64,000 bases of DNA from positions 8,118,001-8,182,000 of the forward strand of contig JALIRH010000030.1 of NCBI GenBank assembly GCA_023055505.1, written 5' to 3'. The position numbers and the translations under genes were made by a program. Under the pieces are notes generated by a model. It searched no databases and was not told where the DNA came from. It saw only the letters and a program-made list of their open reading frames with translations. The stretch's first letter is position 1. Every line of letters begins with the position of its first letter. This document shows, one piece after another, positions 47,354 through 60,944 of the stretch. The DNA is from Callipepla californica brunnescens (lineage: Eukaryota; Chordata; Aves; Galliformes; Odontophoridae).

Positions 47354-47840
47354 GAGGCCCTGGAGCGTGTTCAGAGAAGGGCAACAAAACTGGTGAGGGG
47401 TCTGGAGCACAGGTCTTACGAGGAGCAGCTGAGGGAGCTGGGATTGTTTAGTTTGGGTTAAAGGAGGCTCAGAGGAGACCTCATTGCACTCTACCACTTC
47501 CTGAAGAGAGGCTGTTGTAAGGAGGGGGTTGGCCTCTTCTCCCAGGTAACTAATGACAGGACGAGAGGGAATGGCCACAAGTTGTGCCGGTGAAGATTTA
47601 GATTAGACTTGAGGAAAAATTTTTTCTCTGAGAGAGTGGTCAGGCACTGGAATGGCCTGCCTAGGGAGGTGGTTGAGGCACCGTCCCTAGCGCTGTTCAA
47701 GAAGCGTTTAGATGAGGTGCTGAGGGATTGGATTTAGTAGCTTGGTGGGTAGGGATGGTGGCGTGAGGATGGTTGGACTAGATGATCTTGTAGGTCCTTT
47801 CCAACCTAATGTATCTATGAATCTATGAATCTATGAATCT
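47354..47840 (+). mobile_element. CR1 fragment copy 1 (487 bp, sense)
   Basis: This is the 3' end of a CR1. It starts at GAGGCCCTGGAGCG, contains ORF2 C-terminal codons and 3' sequence, and ends in ATGAATCT repeats. Left junction is GGCCACATC|GAGG and right junction is AATCT|ACAGCGATCA, consistent with insertion into a GCCACAGCGATCA monomer variant with an ACA duplication. It is the most divergent of the five copies (for example GAGCAGCTGAGG, GGGTTAAAGG). Confidence 0.93.
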
Positions 47841-50616
47841 ACAGCGATCATTGGGGCCATAAAAATCAGTGGGGACATAGGGATCAATGGGGCCATAGGG
47901 ATCAATAAGGACATAGGAATCCATGCGGCCATAGAACTCAATGGGGCAATAGGGATCAATGAAGCCATAGGGATCAATGGGGCCATAGGGATCAACGGGG
48001 CCATAGGGATCAACGGGGCCATAAAGATGAAAGGGACAATGGGGATCAATGGGGCCACAGGGATCAATGGGGCCATAGAACTCAATGGGGCCATAGAGAT
48101 CAATGGGGCCATAAAGGTCAATGGGACCTTAGGAATCAGTGGGGCCATAGGGATCAAAGGGGCCATAGGGATCAAAGGGGCCATCGGAATCAATGGGGCC
48201 ATAGGGATCAATGGGGCCATAGGAATCAATGGGGCCATAGGAATCAGTGTGGTCATTGGGATCAAAGGGGCCATAGGGATCAAAGGGGCCATAGGGATCA
48301 ATGGGGCCATAGGGATCAATGGGGCCATAGGAATCAATGGGGCCATAGGAATCAGTCGGTCCATAGGAATCAATGGAGCCATAGGAATCAATGTGGCCAT
48401 AAGAATCAATGGGGCCATAGGGATCAATGGGACCATAGGAATCAACGGGGCCTTAGGGATCAATGGGGCCTTAGGGATCAATGGGGCCATAGAACTCAAT
48501 GGGGCCATAGGACTCCATGGGGCCATAGGGATTAATGGGGCCATAGGGATCCACGGGGCGATAGGGATCCATGGGGCCATAGGGATCAATGGGAACATAG
48601 GGAACAACGGGACCATAGGAATCATTGGGGCCATAGGAATCAGTGGGGCCATAGAACTGAAAGGGGCCATAGGGATCAGTGGGTCCATAGGAATCAACGG
48701 GGCCATAGGAATAAGTGGGGCCATAGGGATCAATTGGGCCATAGGACTCAATGGGGCCACAGGGATCAATGGGGCCATAGGAATCAATAGGGCCATAGGA
48801 ATCAATGGAGCCATAGGGATCAATGTGGCCATAAGAATCAATGGGACCATAGGGATCAATGGGGCCATAGGAATCAATGTGGCCAATGAACTGAAAGGGG
48901 CCATAAAAATCAAAGGGACCATAGGAATCAATGGGGCCATAGGGATCAATGGAGCCAAAGAATTCAAAAAAGCCATAGAACTCAAAGGGGCCATAGGAAT
49001 CAATGTGGCCATTGAACAGAAAGGGGCCATAAAAATCAATGGGGCCATAGGAATCAATGGGGCCATAGGGATCAATGGGGCCATAAAACTAAATGGGGCC
49101 ATAGAACTCAGGGGGCCATAGAACTCAAAGGGGCCATAGAACTTAGTAGGGCCATAGGGATCAATGGGGCCATAGGAATCAGGGGGGCCATAGAACTCAG
49201 TGCGGCCATAGGGATCAATGGGGCCATAGGAATCTATGGGGCCATAGGCATCAATGGGGCCATAGGCATCAATGGGGCCATCGGGATCAATGGGGCCATA
49301 GGAATCAATGGAGCCATAGAACTCATTGGGGCCATAGGGATCGATGGGGCCATAGGGATCCATGGGGCCATAGAACTCAAAGGGGCCATAAAGGTCAATG
49401 GGACCTTAGGAATCAGTGGGGCCATAGGGATCAAAGGGGCCATCGGAATCAATGGGGCCATAGGGATCAATGGGGCCATAGGAATCAATGGGGCCATAGG
49501 AATCAGTGTGGTCATAGGGATCAAAGGGGCCATAGGGATCAAAGGGGCCATAGGAATCAATGGTGCCATAGAACTCAATGGGGCCATAGTACTCAATGGG
49601 GCCTTAGAACTCAAAGGGGTTGTAGAGATCAGTGGGACCATAGGAATCAATGGGGCCATAAGAATCAATGGGGCCATAGGGATCAATGGGGCCATAGGAA
49701 TCAGGGGGGCCATAGAACTCAGTGCGGCCATAGGGATCAATGGGGCCATAGGAATCAATGGGGCCATAGGAATCAGTCGGGCCATAGGAATCAATGAAGC
49801 CATAGGAATCAATGGGGCCATAAGAATCAATGGGGCCATAGGGATCAATGGGACCATAGGAATCAATGGGGCCTTAGGGATCAATGGGGCCTTAGGAATC
49901 AATGGGGCCTTAGGGATCAATGGGGCCTTAGGGATCAATGGGGCCATAGAACTCAGTGGGGCCATAGAACTCAAAGGGGCCATAGAACTCAGTAGGGCCA
50001 TAGGGATCAATGGGGCCATAGGAATCAGGGGGGCCATAGAACTCAGTGCGGCCATAGAACTCAAAGGGGCCATAGAACTCAGTAGGGCCATAGGGATCAA
50101 TGGGGCCATAGGAATCAGGGGGGCCATAGAACTCAGTGCGGCCATAGGGATCAATGGGGCCATAGGAATCAATGGGGCCATAGGAATCAGTCGGGCCATA
50201 GGAATCAATGAAGCCATAGGAATCAATGGGGCCATAAGAATCAATGGGGCCATAGGGATCAATGGGACCATAGGAATCAATGGGGCCTTAGGGATCAATG
50301 GGGCCTTAGGAATCAATGGGGCCTTAGGGATCAATGGGGCCTTAGGGATCAATGGGGCCATAGAACTCAATGGGGCCACAGGGATCAATGGGGCCATAGG
50401 AATCAATGGGGCCATAGGGATCAATGGGGCCATAAAACTAAATGGGGCCATAGAACTCATTGGGGCCATGGGGATCAATGGGGCCATAGAACTCAATGGG
50501 GCCAAAGGAATCAACGGGGCCATAGGAATCAAAGGGGCCATAGAAATCAACGGGGCCATAGGGATCAATGGGGCCATAAAACTAAATGGTGCCATAGGGA
50601 TCAATGAGGCCACATC
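47841..50616 (+). repeat. Satellite between CR1 copies 1 and 2 (2,776 bp)
   Basis: Same 18-bp monomers and orientation. Includes the block 48510-49680, which recurs near the end of the window at 62477-63650, and the doubled GGAATCAGGGGGGCC monomers near 50030 and 50110. Confidence 0.93.
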
Positions 50617-51103
50617 GAGGCCCTGGAGCGTGTTCAGAGAAGGGCAACAAAACTGGTGAGGGGTCTGGAGCACAGGTCTTACGAGGAGCGGCTGAGGGAG
50701 CTGGGATTGTTTAGTTTGGGGAAAAGGAGGCTCAGAGGAGACCTCATTGCACTCTACCACTTCCTGAAGGGAAGCTCTCGTAAGGAGGGGGTTGGCCTCT
50801 TCTCCCAGGTAACTAATGACAGGACGAGAGGGAATGGCCACAAGTGGTGCCGGTGAAGATTTAGATTAGACTTGAGGAAAAATTTTTTCTCTGAGAGAGT
50901 GGTCAGGCACTGGAATGGCCTGCCTAGGGAGGTGGTTGAGGCACCGTCCCTAGCGCTGTTCAAGAAGCGTTTAGATGAGGTGCTGAGGGATTGGATTTAG
51001 TAGCTTGGTGGTTAGGGATGGTGGCGTGAGGATGGTTGGACTAGATGATCTTGTAGGTCCTTTCCAACCTAATGTATCTATGAATCTATGAATCTATGAA
51101 TCT
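50617..51103 (+). mobile_element. CR1 fragment copy 2 (487 bp, sense)
   Basis: Same start, end and length as copy 1. Intermediate variants: GGGGAAAAGGAGG like the later copies, GGAAAAATTTTTTCTC like copy 1, and private changes CTCTCGTAAGG and CAAGTGGTGCC. Confidence 0.93.
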
Positions 51104-54076
51104 ACAGCGATCAATGGGGCCATAGGAATCAATGGGGCCATAGGGATCAATGGGGCCATAGGGATCAATAAGGACATAGAAATCCATGCGGCCATAGAAC
51201 TCAATGGGGCAATAGGGATCAATGAAGCCATAGGGATCAACGGGGCCATAGGGATCAACGGGGCCATAAAGATGAAAGGGGCCATAGGGATCAATGGGGT
51301 CATAGGGATCAATGAAACCATAGGAATAAGTGGGGCGATAGGAATCAGTGGTACCATAGAACTCAATGGAGCCATAGGGATCAATGGGACCACAGGATTC
51401 AATGGGGCCATAGGGATCACTGGGGCCTCAGGAATCAATGGGGCCATAGGGATCAATGGGGCCATAGGGATCGATGGGGCCATAGCGATCGATGGGGCCA
51501 TAGGGATCAATGGGGTCATAGGAATCGATGGGGACATAGAAATCAATGGGGCCATAGGGATCAATGGGGCCAGAGGAATCAATGGAGCCATATAACTCAA
51601 TGGGGCCATAGGGATCAATGGGGCCATAAGAATCAATGAAGCCATAGGGATCAATGGGGCCATAAGAATCAATGGGGCCATAAGAATCAATGGGGCCATA
51701 GGGATCAATGGGAACATAGGAATCAATGGGGCCATAGGGATCAATGGGGCCATAGGGATCAATGGGGCCATAGGGATCAATGGGGCCACAGGGATCAATG
51801 GGGTCACAGGGATCAATGGGGCCATAGGACTCAATGTGGCCATAGAGATCAATGGGGCCATATGAATCAATGGGGCCATAGGGATCAATGGGGCCACAGC
51901 GATCAATGGGACCATAGGAATCAATGGGGCCGTAGAACTCAATGGGGCCATAGGAATCAATGGGGCCATAGGAATCAATGGTGCCATAGAACTCAATGGG
52001 GCCATAGTACTCAAAGGGGCCTTAGAACTCAAAGGGGTTGTAGAGATCAGTGGGACCATAGGAATCAATGGGGCCATCGGAATCAATGGGGCCTTAGGGA
52101 TCAATGGGGCCATAGGGATCAATGGGGCCGTAGAACTCAATGGGGCCATCGGGATCAATGGGGCCATAGGGATCATGGAGCCATAGAACTCAATGTAGCC
52201 ATAGAACTCAATGGGGCCTTAGGGATCAATGGGGCCTTAGTGATCAATGGGGCCATATGAATAAGTGGGTCCACAGAACTCAGTAGGGCCATAGGGATCA
52301 AGGGGGCCACAGGAATCAATGGGACCATAGGGATCAATGGGGCCATAGGAATCAATGGGGCCTTAGGGATCAACGGGGCCATAGAACTCAATGGGGCTAT
52401 AGAGATCAATGGGGCCATAGGGATCATGGAGCCATAGAACTCAATGTAGCCATAGAACTCAATGGGGCCTTAGGGATCAATGGGGCCTTAGTGATCAATG
52501 GGGCCATATGAATAAGTGGGTCCACAGAACTCAGTAGGGCCATAGGGATCAAGGGGGCCACAGGAATCAATGGGACCATAGGGATCAATGGGGCCATAGG
52601 AATCAATGGGGCCTTAGGGATCAACGGGGCCATAGAACTCAATGGGGCTATAGAGATCAATGGGGCCATAGGGATCAAAGGAGCCATAGAACTCAATGGA
52701 GCCATAGGACTCAATGGGTCCATAGAACTCAATGGGGCCACAGCGATTAATGGGGCCATAAGACTCAATGGGGTCATAAGACTCAATGGGGCCATAGGGA
52801 TCAATGGGGCCATAGGGATCAAAAAGGCCATAGGAATCCATGCGGCCATATAACGCAATGAAGCCATAGGAATCAATGGAGCCATAGAACTCAATGGGGC
52901 CATAGGACTCCATGGGGCCATAGGGATTAATGGGGCCATAGGGATCCACGGGGCGATAGGGATCCATGGGGCCATAGGGATCAATGGGAACATAGGGAAC
53001 AACGGGACCATAGGAATCATTGGGGCCATAGGAATCAGTGGGGCCATAGAACTGAAAGGGGCCATAGGGATCAGTGGGTCCATAGGAATCAACGGGGCCA
53101 TAGGAATAAGTGGGGCCATAGGGATCAATTGGGCCATAGGACTCAATGGGGCCACAGGGATCAATGGGGCCATAGGAATCAATAGGGCCATAGGAATCAA
53201 TGGAGCCATAGGGATCAATGTGGCCATAAGAATCAATGGGACCATAGGGATCAATGGGGCCACAGGAATCAATGTGGCCAATGAACTGAAAGGGGCCATA
53301 AAAATCAAAGGGACCATAGGAATCAATGGGGCCATAGGGATCAATGGAGCCAAAGAATTCAAAAAAGCCATAGAACTCAAAGGGGCAAGAGGAATCAATG
53401 TGGCCATTGAACAGAAAGGGGCCATAAAAATCAATGGGGCCATAGGAATCAATGGGGCCATAGGGATCAATGGGGCCATAAAACTAAATGGGGCCATAGA
53501 ACTCAGTGGGGCCATAGAACTCAAAGGGGCCATAGAACTCAGTAGGGCCATAGGGATCAATGGGGCCATAGGAATCAGGGGGGCCATAGAACTCAGTGCG
53601 GCCATAGGGATCAATGGGGCCATAGGAATCTATGGGGCCATAGGCATCAATGGGGCCATAGGCATCAATGGGGCCATCGGGATCAATGGGGCCATAGGAA
53701 TCAATGGAGCCATAGAACTCATTGGGTCCATAGGGATCGATGGGGCCATAGGGATCCATGGGGCCATAGAACTCAAAGGGGCCATAAAGGTCAATGGGAC
53801 CTTAGGAATCAGTGGGGCCATAGGGATCAAAGGGGCCATAGGGATCAAAGGGGCCATCGGAATCAATGGGGCCATAGGGATCAATGGGGCCATAAAACTA
53901 AATGGGGCCATAGAACTCATTGGGGCCATGGGGATCAATGGGGCCATAGAACTCAATGGGGCCAAAGGAATCAACGGGGCCATAGGAATCAAAGGGGCCA
54001 TAGAAATCAACGGGGCCATAGGGATCAATGGGGCCATAAAACTAAATGGTGCCATAGGGATCAATGAGGCCACATC
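51104..54076 (+). repeat. Satellite between CR1 copies 2 and 3 (2,973 bp)
   Basis: It matches the following units but is 269 bp longer. A 251-bp tandem duplication (GATCATGGAG at 52171 and 52422) and one extra 18-bp monomer near 51620 account for exactly this excess. Confidence 0.93.
52171..52672 (+). repeat. 251-bp tandem duplication within one unit
   Basis: Two copies begin at GATCATGGAG (52171 and 52422) and run through the ATGTAGCC, TTAGTGATC and GAATAAGTGGGTCCACAG variants. The step is 13 monomers of 18 bp plus one of 17 bp. The other CR1-containing units have a single copy. Confidence 0.88.
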
Positions 54077-54563
54077 GAGGCCCTGGAGCGTGTTCAGAGA
54101 AGGGCAACAAAACTGGTGAGGGGTCTGGAGCACAGGTCTTACGAGGAGCGGCTGAGGGAGCTGGGATTGTTTAGTTTGGGGAAAAGGAGGCTCAGAGGAG
54201 ACCTCATTGCACTCTACCACTTCCTGAAGGGAAGCTCTGGTAAGGAGGGGGTTGGCCTCTTCTCCCAGGTAACTAATGACAGGACTAGAGGGAATGGCCA
54301 CAAGTTGTGCCGGTGAAGATTTAGATTAGACTTGAGGAAAATTTTTTCCTCTGAGAGAGTGGTCAGGCACTGGAATGGCCTGCCTAGGGAGGTGGTTGAG
54401 GCACCGTCCCTAGCGCTGTTCAAGAAGCGTTTAGATGAGGTGCTGAGGGATTGGATTTAGTAGCTTGGTGGTTAGGGATGGTGGCGTGAGGATGGTTGGA
54501 CTAGATGATCTTGTAGGTCCTTTCCAACCTAATGTATCTATGAATCTATGAATCTATGAATCT
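54077..54563 (+). mobile_element. CR1 fragment copy 3 (487 bp, sense)
   Basis: Same ends and length as the others. With copies 4 and 5 it shares AAGCTCTGGTAAGG and GAGGAAAATTTTTTCC. Private change: AGGACTAGAGGG. Confidence 0.93.
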
Positions 54564-57267
54564 ACAGCGATCAATGGGGCCATAGGAATCAATGGGGCCA
54601 TAGGGATCAATGGGGCCATAGGGATCAATAAGGACATAGAAATCCATGCGGCCATAGAACTCAATGGGGCAATAGGGATCAATGAAGCCATAGGGATCAA
54701 CGGGGCCATAGGGATCAACGGGGCCATAAAGATGAAAGGGGCCATAGGGATCAATGTGGTCATAGGGATCAATGAAACCATAGGAATAAGTGGGGCGATA
54801 GGAATCAGTGGTACCATAGAACTCAATGGAGCCATAGGGATCAATGGGACCACAGGATTCAATGGGGCCATAGGGATCACTGGGGCCTCAGGAATCAATG
54901 GGGCCATAGGGATCAATGGGGCCATAGGGATCGATGGGGCCATAGCGATCGATGGGGCCATAGGGATCAATGGGGTCATAGGAATCGATGGGGACATAGA
55001 AATCAATGGGGCCATAGGGATCAATGGGGCCATAGGAATCAATGGAGCCATATAACTCAATGGGGCCATAGGGATCAATGAAGCCATAGGGATCAATGGG
55101 GCCATAAGAATCAATGGGGCCATAAGAATCAATGGGGCCATAGGGATCAATGGGAACATAGGAATCAATGGGGCCATAGGGATCAATGGGGCCATAGGGA
55201 TCAATGGGGCCATAGGGATCAATGGGGCCACAGGGATCAATGGGGTCACAGGGATCAATGGGGCCATAGGACTCAATGTGGCCATAGAGATCAATGGGGC
55301 CATATGAATCAATGGGGCCATAGGGATCAATGGGGCCACAGCGATCAATGGGACCATAGGAATCAATGGGGCCGTAGAACTCAATGGGGCCATAGGAATC
55401 AATGGGGCCATAGGAATCAATGGTGCCATAGAACTCAATGGGGCCATAGTACTCAATGGGGCCTTAGAACTCAAAGGGGTTGTAGAGATCAGTGGGACCA
55501 TAGGAATCAATGGGGCCATCGGAATCAATGGGGCCTTAGGGATCAATGGGGCCATAGGGATCAATGGGGCCGTAGAACTCAATGGGGCCATCGGGATCAA
55601 TGGGGCCATAGGGATCATGGAGCCATAGAACTCAATGTAGCCATAGAACTCAATGGGGCCTTAGGGATCAATGGGGCCTTAGTGATCAATGGGGCCATAT
55701 GAATAAGTGGGTCCACAGAACTCAGTAGGGCCATAGGGATCAAGGGGGCCACAGGAATCAATGGGACCATAGGGATCAATGGGGCCATAGGAATCAATGG
55801 GGCCTTAGGGATCAACGGGGCCATAGAACTCAATGGGGCTATAGAGATCAATGGGGCCATAGGGATCAAAGGAGCCATAGAACTCAATGGAGCCATAGGA
55901 CTCAATGGGTCCATAGAACTCAATGGGGCCACAGCGATCAATGGGGCCATAAGACTCAATGGGGTCATAAGACTCAATGGGGCCATAGGGATCAATGGGG
56001 CCATAGGGATCAAAAAGGCCATAGGAATCCATGCGGCCATATAACGCAATGAAGCCATAGGAATCAATGGAGCCATAGAACTCAATGGGGCCATAGGACT
56101 CCATGGGGCCATAGGGATTAATGGGGCCATAGGGATCCACGGGGCGATAGGGATCCATGGGGCCATAGGGATCAATGGGAACATAGGGAACAACGGGACC
56201 ATAGGAATCATTGGGGCCATAGGAATCAGTGGGGCCATAGAACTGAAAGGGGCCATAGGGATCAGTGGGTCCATAGGAATCAACGGGGCCATAGGAATAA
56301 GTGGGGCCATAGGGATCAATTGGGCCATAGGACTCAATGGGGCCACAGGGATCAATGGGGCCATAGGAATCAATAGGGCCATAGGAATCAATGGAGCCAT
56401 AGGGATCAATGTGGCCATAAGAATCAATGGGACCATAGGGATCAATGGGGCCATAGGAATCAATGTGGCCAATGAACTGAAAGGGGCCATAAAAATCAAA
56501 GGGACCATAGGAATCAATGGGGCCATAGGGATCAATGGAGCCAAAGAATTCAAAAAAGCCATAGAACTCAAAGGGGCAAGAGGAATCAATGTGGCCATTG
56601 AACAGAAAGGGGCCATAAAAATCAATGGGGCCATAGGAATCAATGGGGCCATAGGGATCAATGGGGCCATAAAACTAAATGGGGCCATAGAACTCAGTGG
56701 GGCCATAGAACTCAAAGGGGCCATAGAACTCAGTAGGGCCATAGGGATCAATGGGGCCATAGGAATCAGGGGGGCCATAGAACTCAGTGCGGCCATAGGG
56801 ATCAATGGGGCCATAGGAATCTATGGGGCCATAGGCATCAATGGGGCCATAGGCATCAATGGGGCCATCGGGATCAATGGGGCCATAGGAATCAATGGAG
56901 CCATAGAACTCATTGGGTCCATAGGGATCGATGGGGCCATAGGGATCCATGGGGCCATAGAACTCAAAGGGGCCATAAAGGTCAATGGGACCTTAGGAAT
57001 CAGTGGGGCCATAGGGATCAAAGGGGCCATAGGGATCAAAGGGGCCATCGGAATCAATGGGGCCATAGGGATCAATGGGGCCATAAAACTAAATGGGGCC
57101 ATAGAACTCATTGGGGCCATGGGGATCAATGGGGCCATAGAACTCAATGGGGCCAAAGGAATCAACGGGGCCATAGGAATCAAAGGGGCCATAGAAATCA
57201 ACGGGGCCATAGGGATCAATGGGGCCATAAAACTAAATGGTGCCATAGGGATCAATGAGGCCACATC
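54564..57267 (+). repeat. Satellite between CR1 copies 3 and 4 (2,704 bp)
   Basis: About 150 monomers, nearly identical by eye to the next unit. It contains single copies of the GATCATGGAG block (55613) and the GGGGCAAGAGGAATC landmark (56575). Confidence 0.93.
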
Positions 57268-57754
57268 GAGGCCCTGGAGCGTGTTCAGAGAAGGGCAACA
57301 AAACTGGTGAGGGGTCTGGAGCACAGGTCTTACGAGGAGCGGCTGAGGGAGCTGGGATTGTTTAGTTTGGGGAAAAGGAGGCTCAGAGGAGACCTCATTG
57401 CACTCTACCACTTCCTGAAGGGAAGCTCTGGTAAGGAGGGGGTTGGCCTCTTCTCCCAGGTAACTAATGACAGGACGAGAGGGAATGGCCACAAGTTGTG
57501 CCGGTGAAGATTTAGATTAGACTTGAGGAAAATTTTTTCCTCTGAGAGAGTGGTCAGGCACTGGAATGGCCTGCCTAGGGAGGTGGTTGAGGCACCGTCC
57601 CTAGCGCTGTTCAAGAAGCGTTTAGATGAGGTGCTGAGGGATTGGATTTAGTAGCTTGGTGGTTAGGGATGGTGGCGTGAGGATGGTTGGACTAGATGAT
57701 CTTGTAGGTCCTTTCCAACCTAATGTATCTATGAATCTATGAATCTATGAATCT
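57268..57754 (+). mobile_element. CR1 fragment copy 4 (487 bp, sense)
   Basis: Same ends and length. It differs from copies 3 and 5 by only a few bases. Confidence 0.93.
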
Positions 57755-60457
57755 ACAGCGATCAATGGGGCCATAGGAATCAATGGGGCCATAGGGATCA
57801 ATGGGGCCATAGGGATCAATAAGGACATAGAAATCCATGCGGCCATAGAACTCAATGGGGCAATAGGGATCAATGAAGCCATAGGGATCAACGGGGCCAT
57901 AGGGATCAACGGGGCCATAAAGATGAAAGGGGCCATAGGGATCAATGTGGTCATAGGGATCAATGAAACCATAGGAATAAGTGGGGCGATAGGAATCAGT
58001 GGTACCATAGAACTCAATGGAGCCATAGGGATCAATGGGACCACAGGATTCAATGGGGCCATAGGGATCACTGGGGCCTCAGGAATCAATGGGGCCATAG
58101 GGATCAATGGGGCCATAGGGATCGATGGGGCCATAGCGATCGATGGGGCCATAGGGATCAATGGGGTCATAGGAATCGATGGGGACATAGAAATCAATGG
58201 GGCCATAGGGATCAATGGGGCCATAGGAATCAATGGAGCCATATAACTCAATGGGGCCATAGGGATCAATGAAGCCATAGGGATCAATGGGGCCATAAGA
58301 ATCAATGGGGCCATAAGAATCAATGGGGCCATAGGGATCAATGGGAACATAGGAATCAATGGGGCCATAGGGATCAATGGGGCCATAGGGATCAATGGGG
58401 CCATAGGGATCAATGGGGCCACAGGGATCAATGGGGTCACAGGGATCAATGGGGCCATAGGACTCAATGTGGCCATAGAGATCAATGGGGCCATATGAAT
58501 CAATGGGGCCATAGGGATCAATGGGGCCACAGCGATCAATGGGACCATAGGAATCAATGGGGCCGTAGAACTCAATGGGGCCATAGGAATCAATGGGGCC
58601 ATAGGAATCAATGGTGCCATAGAACTCAATGGGGCCATAGTACTCAATGGGGCCTTAGAACTCAAAGGGGTTGTAGAGATCAGTGGGACCATAGGAATCA
58701 ATGGGGCCATCGGAATCAATGGGGCCTTAGGGATCAATGGGGCCATAGGGATCAATGGGGCCGTAGAACTCAATGGGGCCATCGGGATCAATGGGGCCAT
58801 AGGGATCATGGAGCCATAGAACTCAATGTAGCCATAGAACTCAATGGGGCCTTAGGGATCAATGGGGCCTTAGTGATCAATGGGGCCATATGAATAAGTG
58901 GGTCCACAGAACTCAGTAGGGCCATAGGGATCAAGGGGGCCACAGGAATCAATGGGACCATAGGGATCAATGGGGCCATAGGAATCAATGGGGCCTTAGG
59001 GATCAACGGGGCCATAGAACTCAATGGGGCTATAGAGATCAATGGGGCCATAGGGATCAAAGGAGCCATAGAACTCAATGGAGCCATAGGACTCAATGGG
59101 TCCATAGAACTCAATGGGGCCACAGCGATCAATGGGGCCATAAGACTCAATGGGGTCATAAGACTCAATGGGGCCATAGGGATCAATGGGGCCATAGGGA
59201 TCAAAAAGGCCATAGGAATCCATGCGGCCATATAACGCAATGAAGCCATAGGAATCAATGGAGCCATAGAACTCAATGGGGCCATAGGACTCCATGGGGC
59301 CATAGGGATTAATGGGGCCATAGGGATCCACGGGGCGATAGGGATCCATGGGGCCATAGGGATCAATGGGAACATAGGGAACAACGGGACCATAGGAATC
59401 ATTGGGGCCATAGGAATCAGTGGGGCCATAGAACTGAAAGGGGCCATAGGGATCAGTGGGTCCATAGGAATCAACGGGGCCATAGGAATAAGTGGGGCCA
59501 TAGGGATCAATTGGGCCATAGGACTCAATGGGGCCACAGGGATCAATGGGGCCATAGGAATCAATAGGGCCATAGGAATCAATGGAGCCATAGGGATCAA
59601 TGTGGCCATAAGAATCAATGGGACCATAGGGATCAATGGGGCCATAGGAATCAATGTGGCCAATGAACTGAAAGGGGCCATAAAAATCAAAGGGACCATA
59701 GGAATCAATGGGGCCATAGGGATCAATGGAGCCAAAGAATTCAAAAAAGCCATAGAACTCAAAGGGGCAAGAGGAATCAATGTGGCCAATGAACTGAAAG
59801 GGGCCATAAAAATCAATGGGGCCATAGGAATCAATGGGGCCATAGGGATCAATGGGGCCATAAAACTAAATGGGGCCATAGAACTCAGTGGGGCCATAGA
59901 ACTCAAAGGGGCCATAGAACTCAGTAGGGCCATAGGGATCAATGGGGCCATAGGAATCAGGGGGGCCATAGAACTCAGTGCGGCCATAGGGATCAATGGG
60001 GCCATAGGAATCTATGGGGCCATAGGCATCAATGGGGCCATAGGCATCAATGGGGCCATCGGGATCAATGGGGCCATAGGAATCAATGGAGCCATAGAAC
60101 TCATTGGGGCATAGGGATCGATGGGGCCATAGGGATCCATGGGGCCATAGAACTCAAAGGGGCCATAAAGGTCAATGGGACCTTAGGAATCAGTGGGGCC
60201 ATAGGGATCAAAGGGGCCATAGGGATCAAAGGGGCCATCGGAATCAATGGGGCCATAGGGATCAATGGGGCCATAAAACTAAATGGGGCCATAGAACTCA
60301 TTGGGGCCATGGGGATCAATGGGGCCATAGAACTCAATGGGGCCAAAGGAATCAACGGGGCCATAGGAATCAAAGGGGCCATAGAAATCAATGGGGCCAT
60401 AGGGATCAATGGGGCCATAAAACTAAATGGTGCCATAGGGATCAATGAGGCCACATC
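57755..60457 (+). repeat. Satellite between CR1 copies 4 and 5 (2,703 bp)
   Basis: One base shorter than the preceding unit because of a deletion in CATTGGGGCATAGGG near 60105, which explains the 3190 versus 3191 spacing. Otherwise nearly identical. Confidence 0.93.
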
Positions 60458-60944
60458 GGGGCCCTGGAGCGTGTTCAGAGAAGGGCAACAAAACTGGTGA
60501 GTGGTCTGGAGCACAGGTCTTACGAGGAGCGGCTGAGGGAGCTGGGATTGTTTAGTTTGGGGAAAAGGAGGCTCAGAGGAGACCTCATTGCACTCTACCA
60601 CTTCCTGAAGGGAAGCTCTGGTAAGGAGGGGGTTGGCCTCTTCTCCCAGGTAACTAATGACAGGACGAGAGGGAATGGCCACAAGTTGTGCCGGTGAAGA
60701 TTTAGATTAGACTTGAGGAAAATTTTTTCCTCTGAGAGAGTGGTCAGGCACTGGAATGGCCTGCCTAGGGAGGTGGTTGAGGCACCGTCCCTAGCGCTGT
60801 TCAAGAAGCGTTTAGATGAGGTGCTGAGGGATTGGATTTAGTAGCTTGGTGGTTAGGGATGGTGGCGTGAGGATGGTTGGACTAGATGATCTTGTAGGTC
60901 CTTTCCAACCTAATGTATCTATGAATCTATGAATCTATGAATCT
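60458..60944 (+). mobile_element. CR1 fragment copy 5 (487 bp, sense)
   Basis: Same ends and length. Private changes: ACATCGGGGCC at the start and GGTGAGTGGTCTGG. It is the last CR1 copy in the window. Confidence 0.93.

Noticed and set aside
50656..50856. 66-codon ORFs in the CR1 fragments as genes
   Set aside because: They are the C-terminal remnant of CR1 ORF2, repeated in each unit, without promoter or full domain.
47354..60944. Five independent CR1 insertions
   Set aside because: Identical truncation, length and junctions, and near-constant spacing, fit duplication of one insertion.
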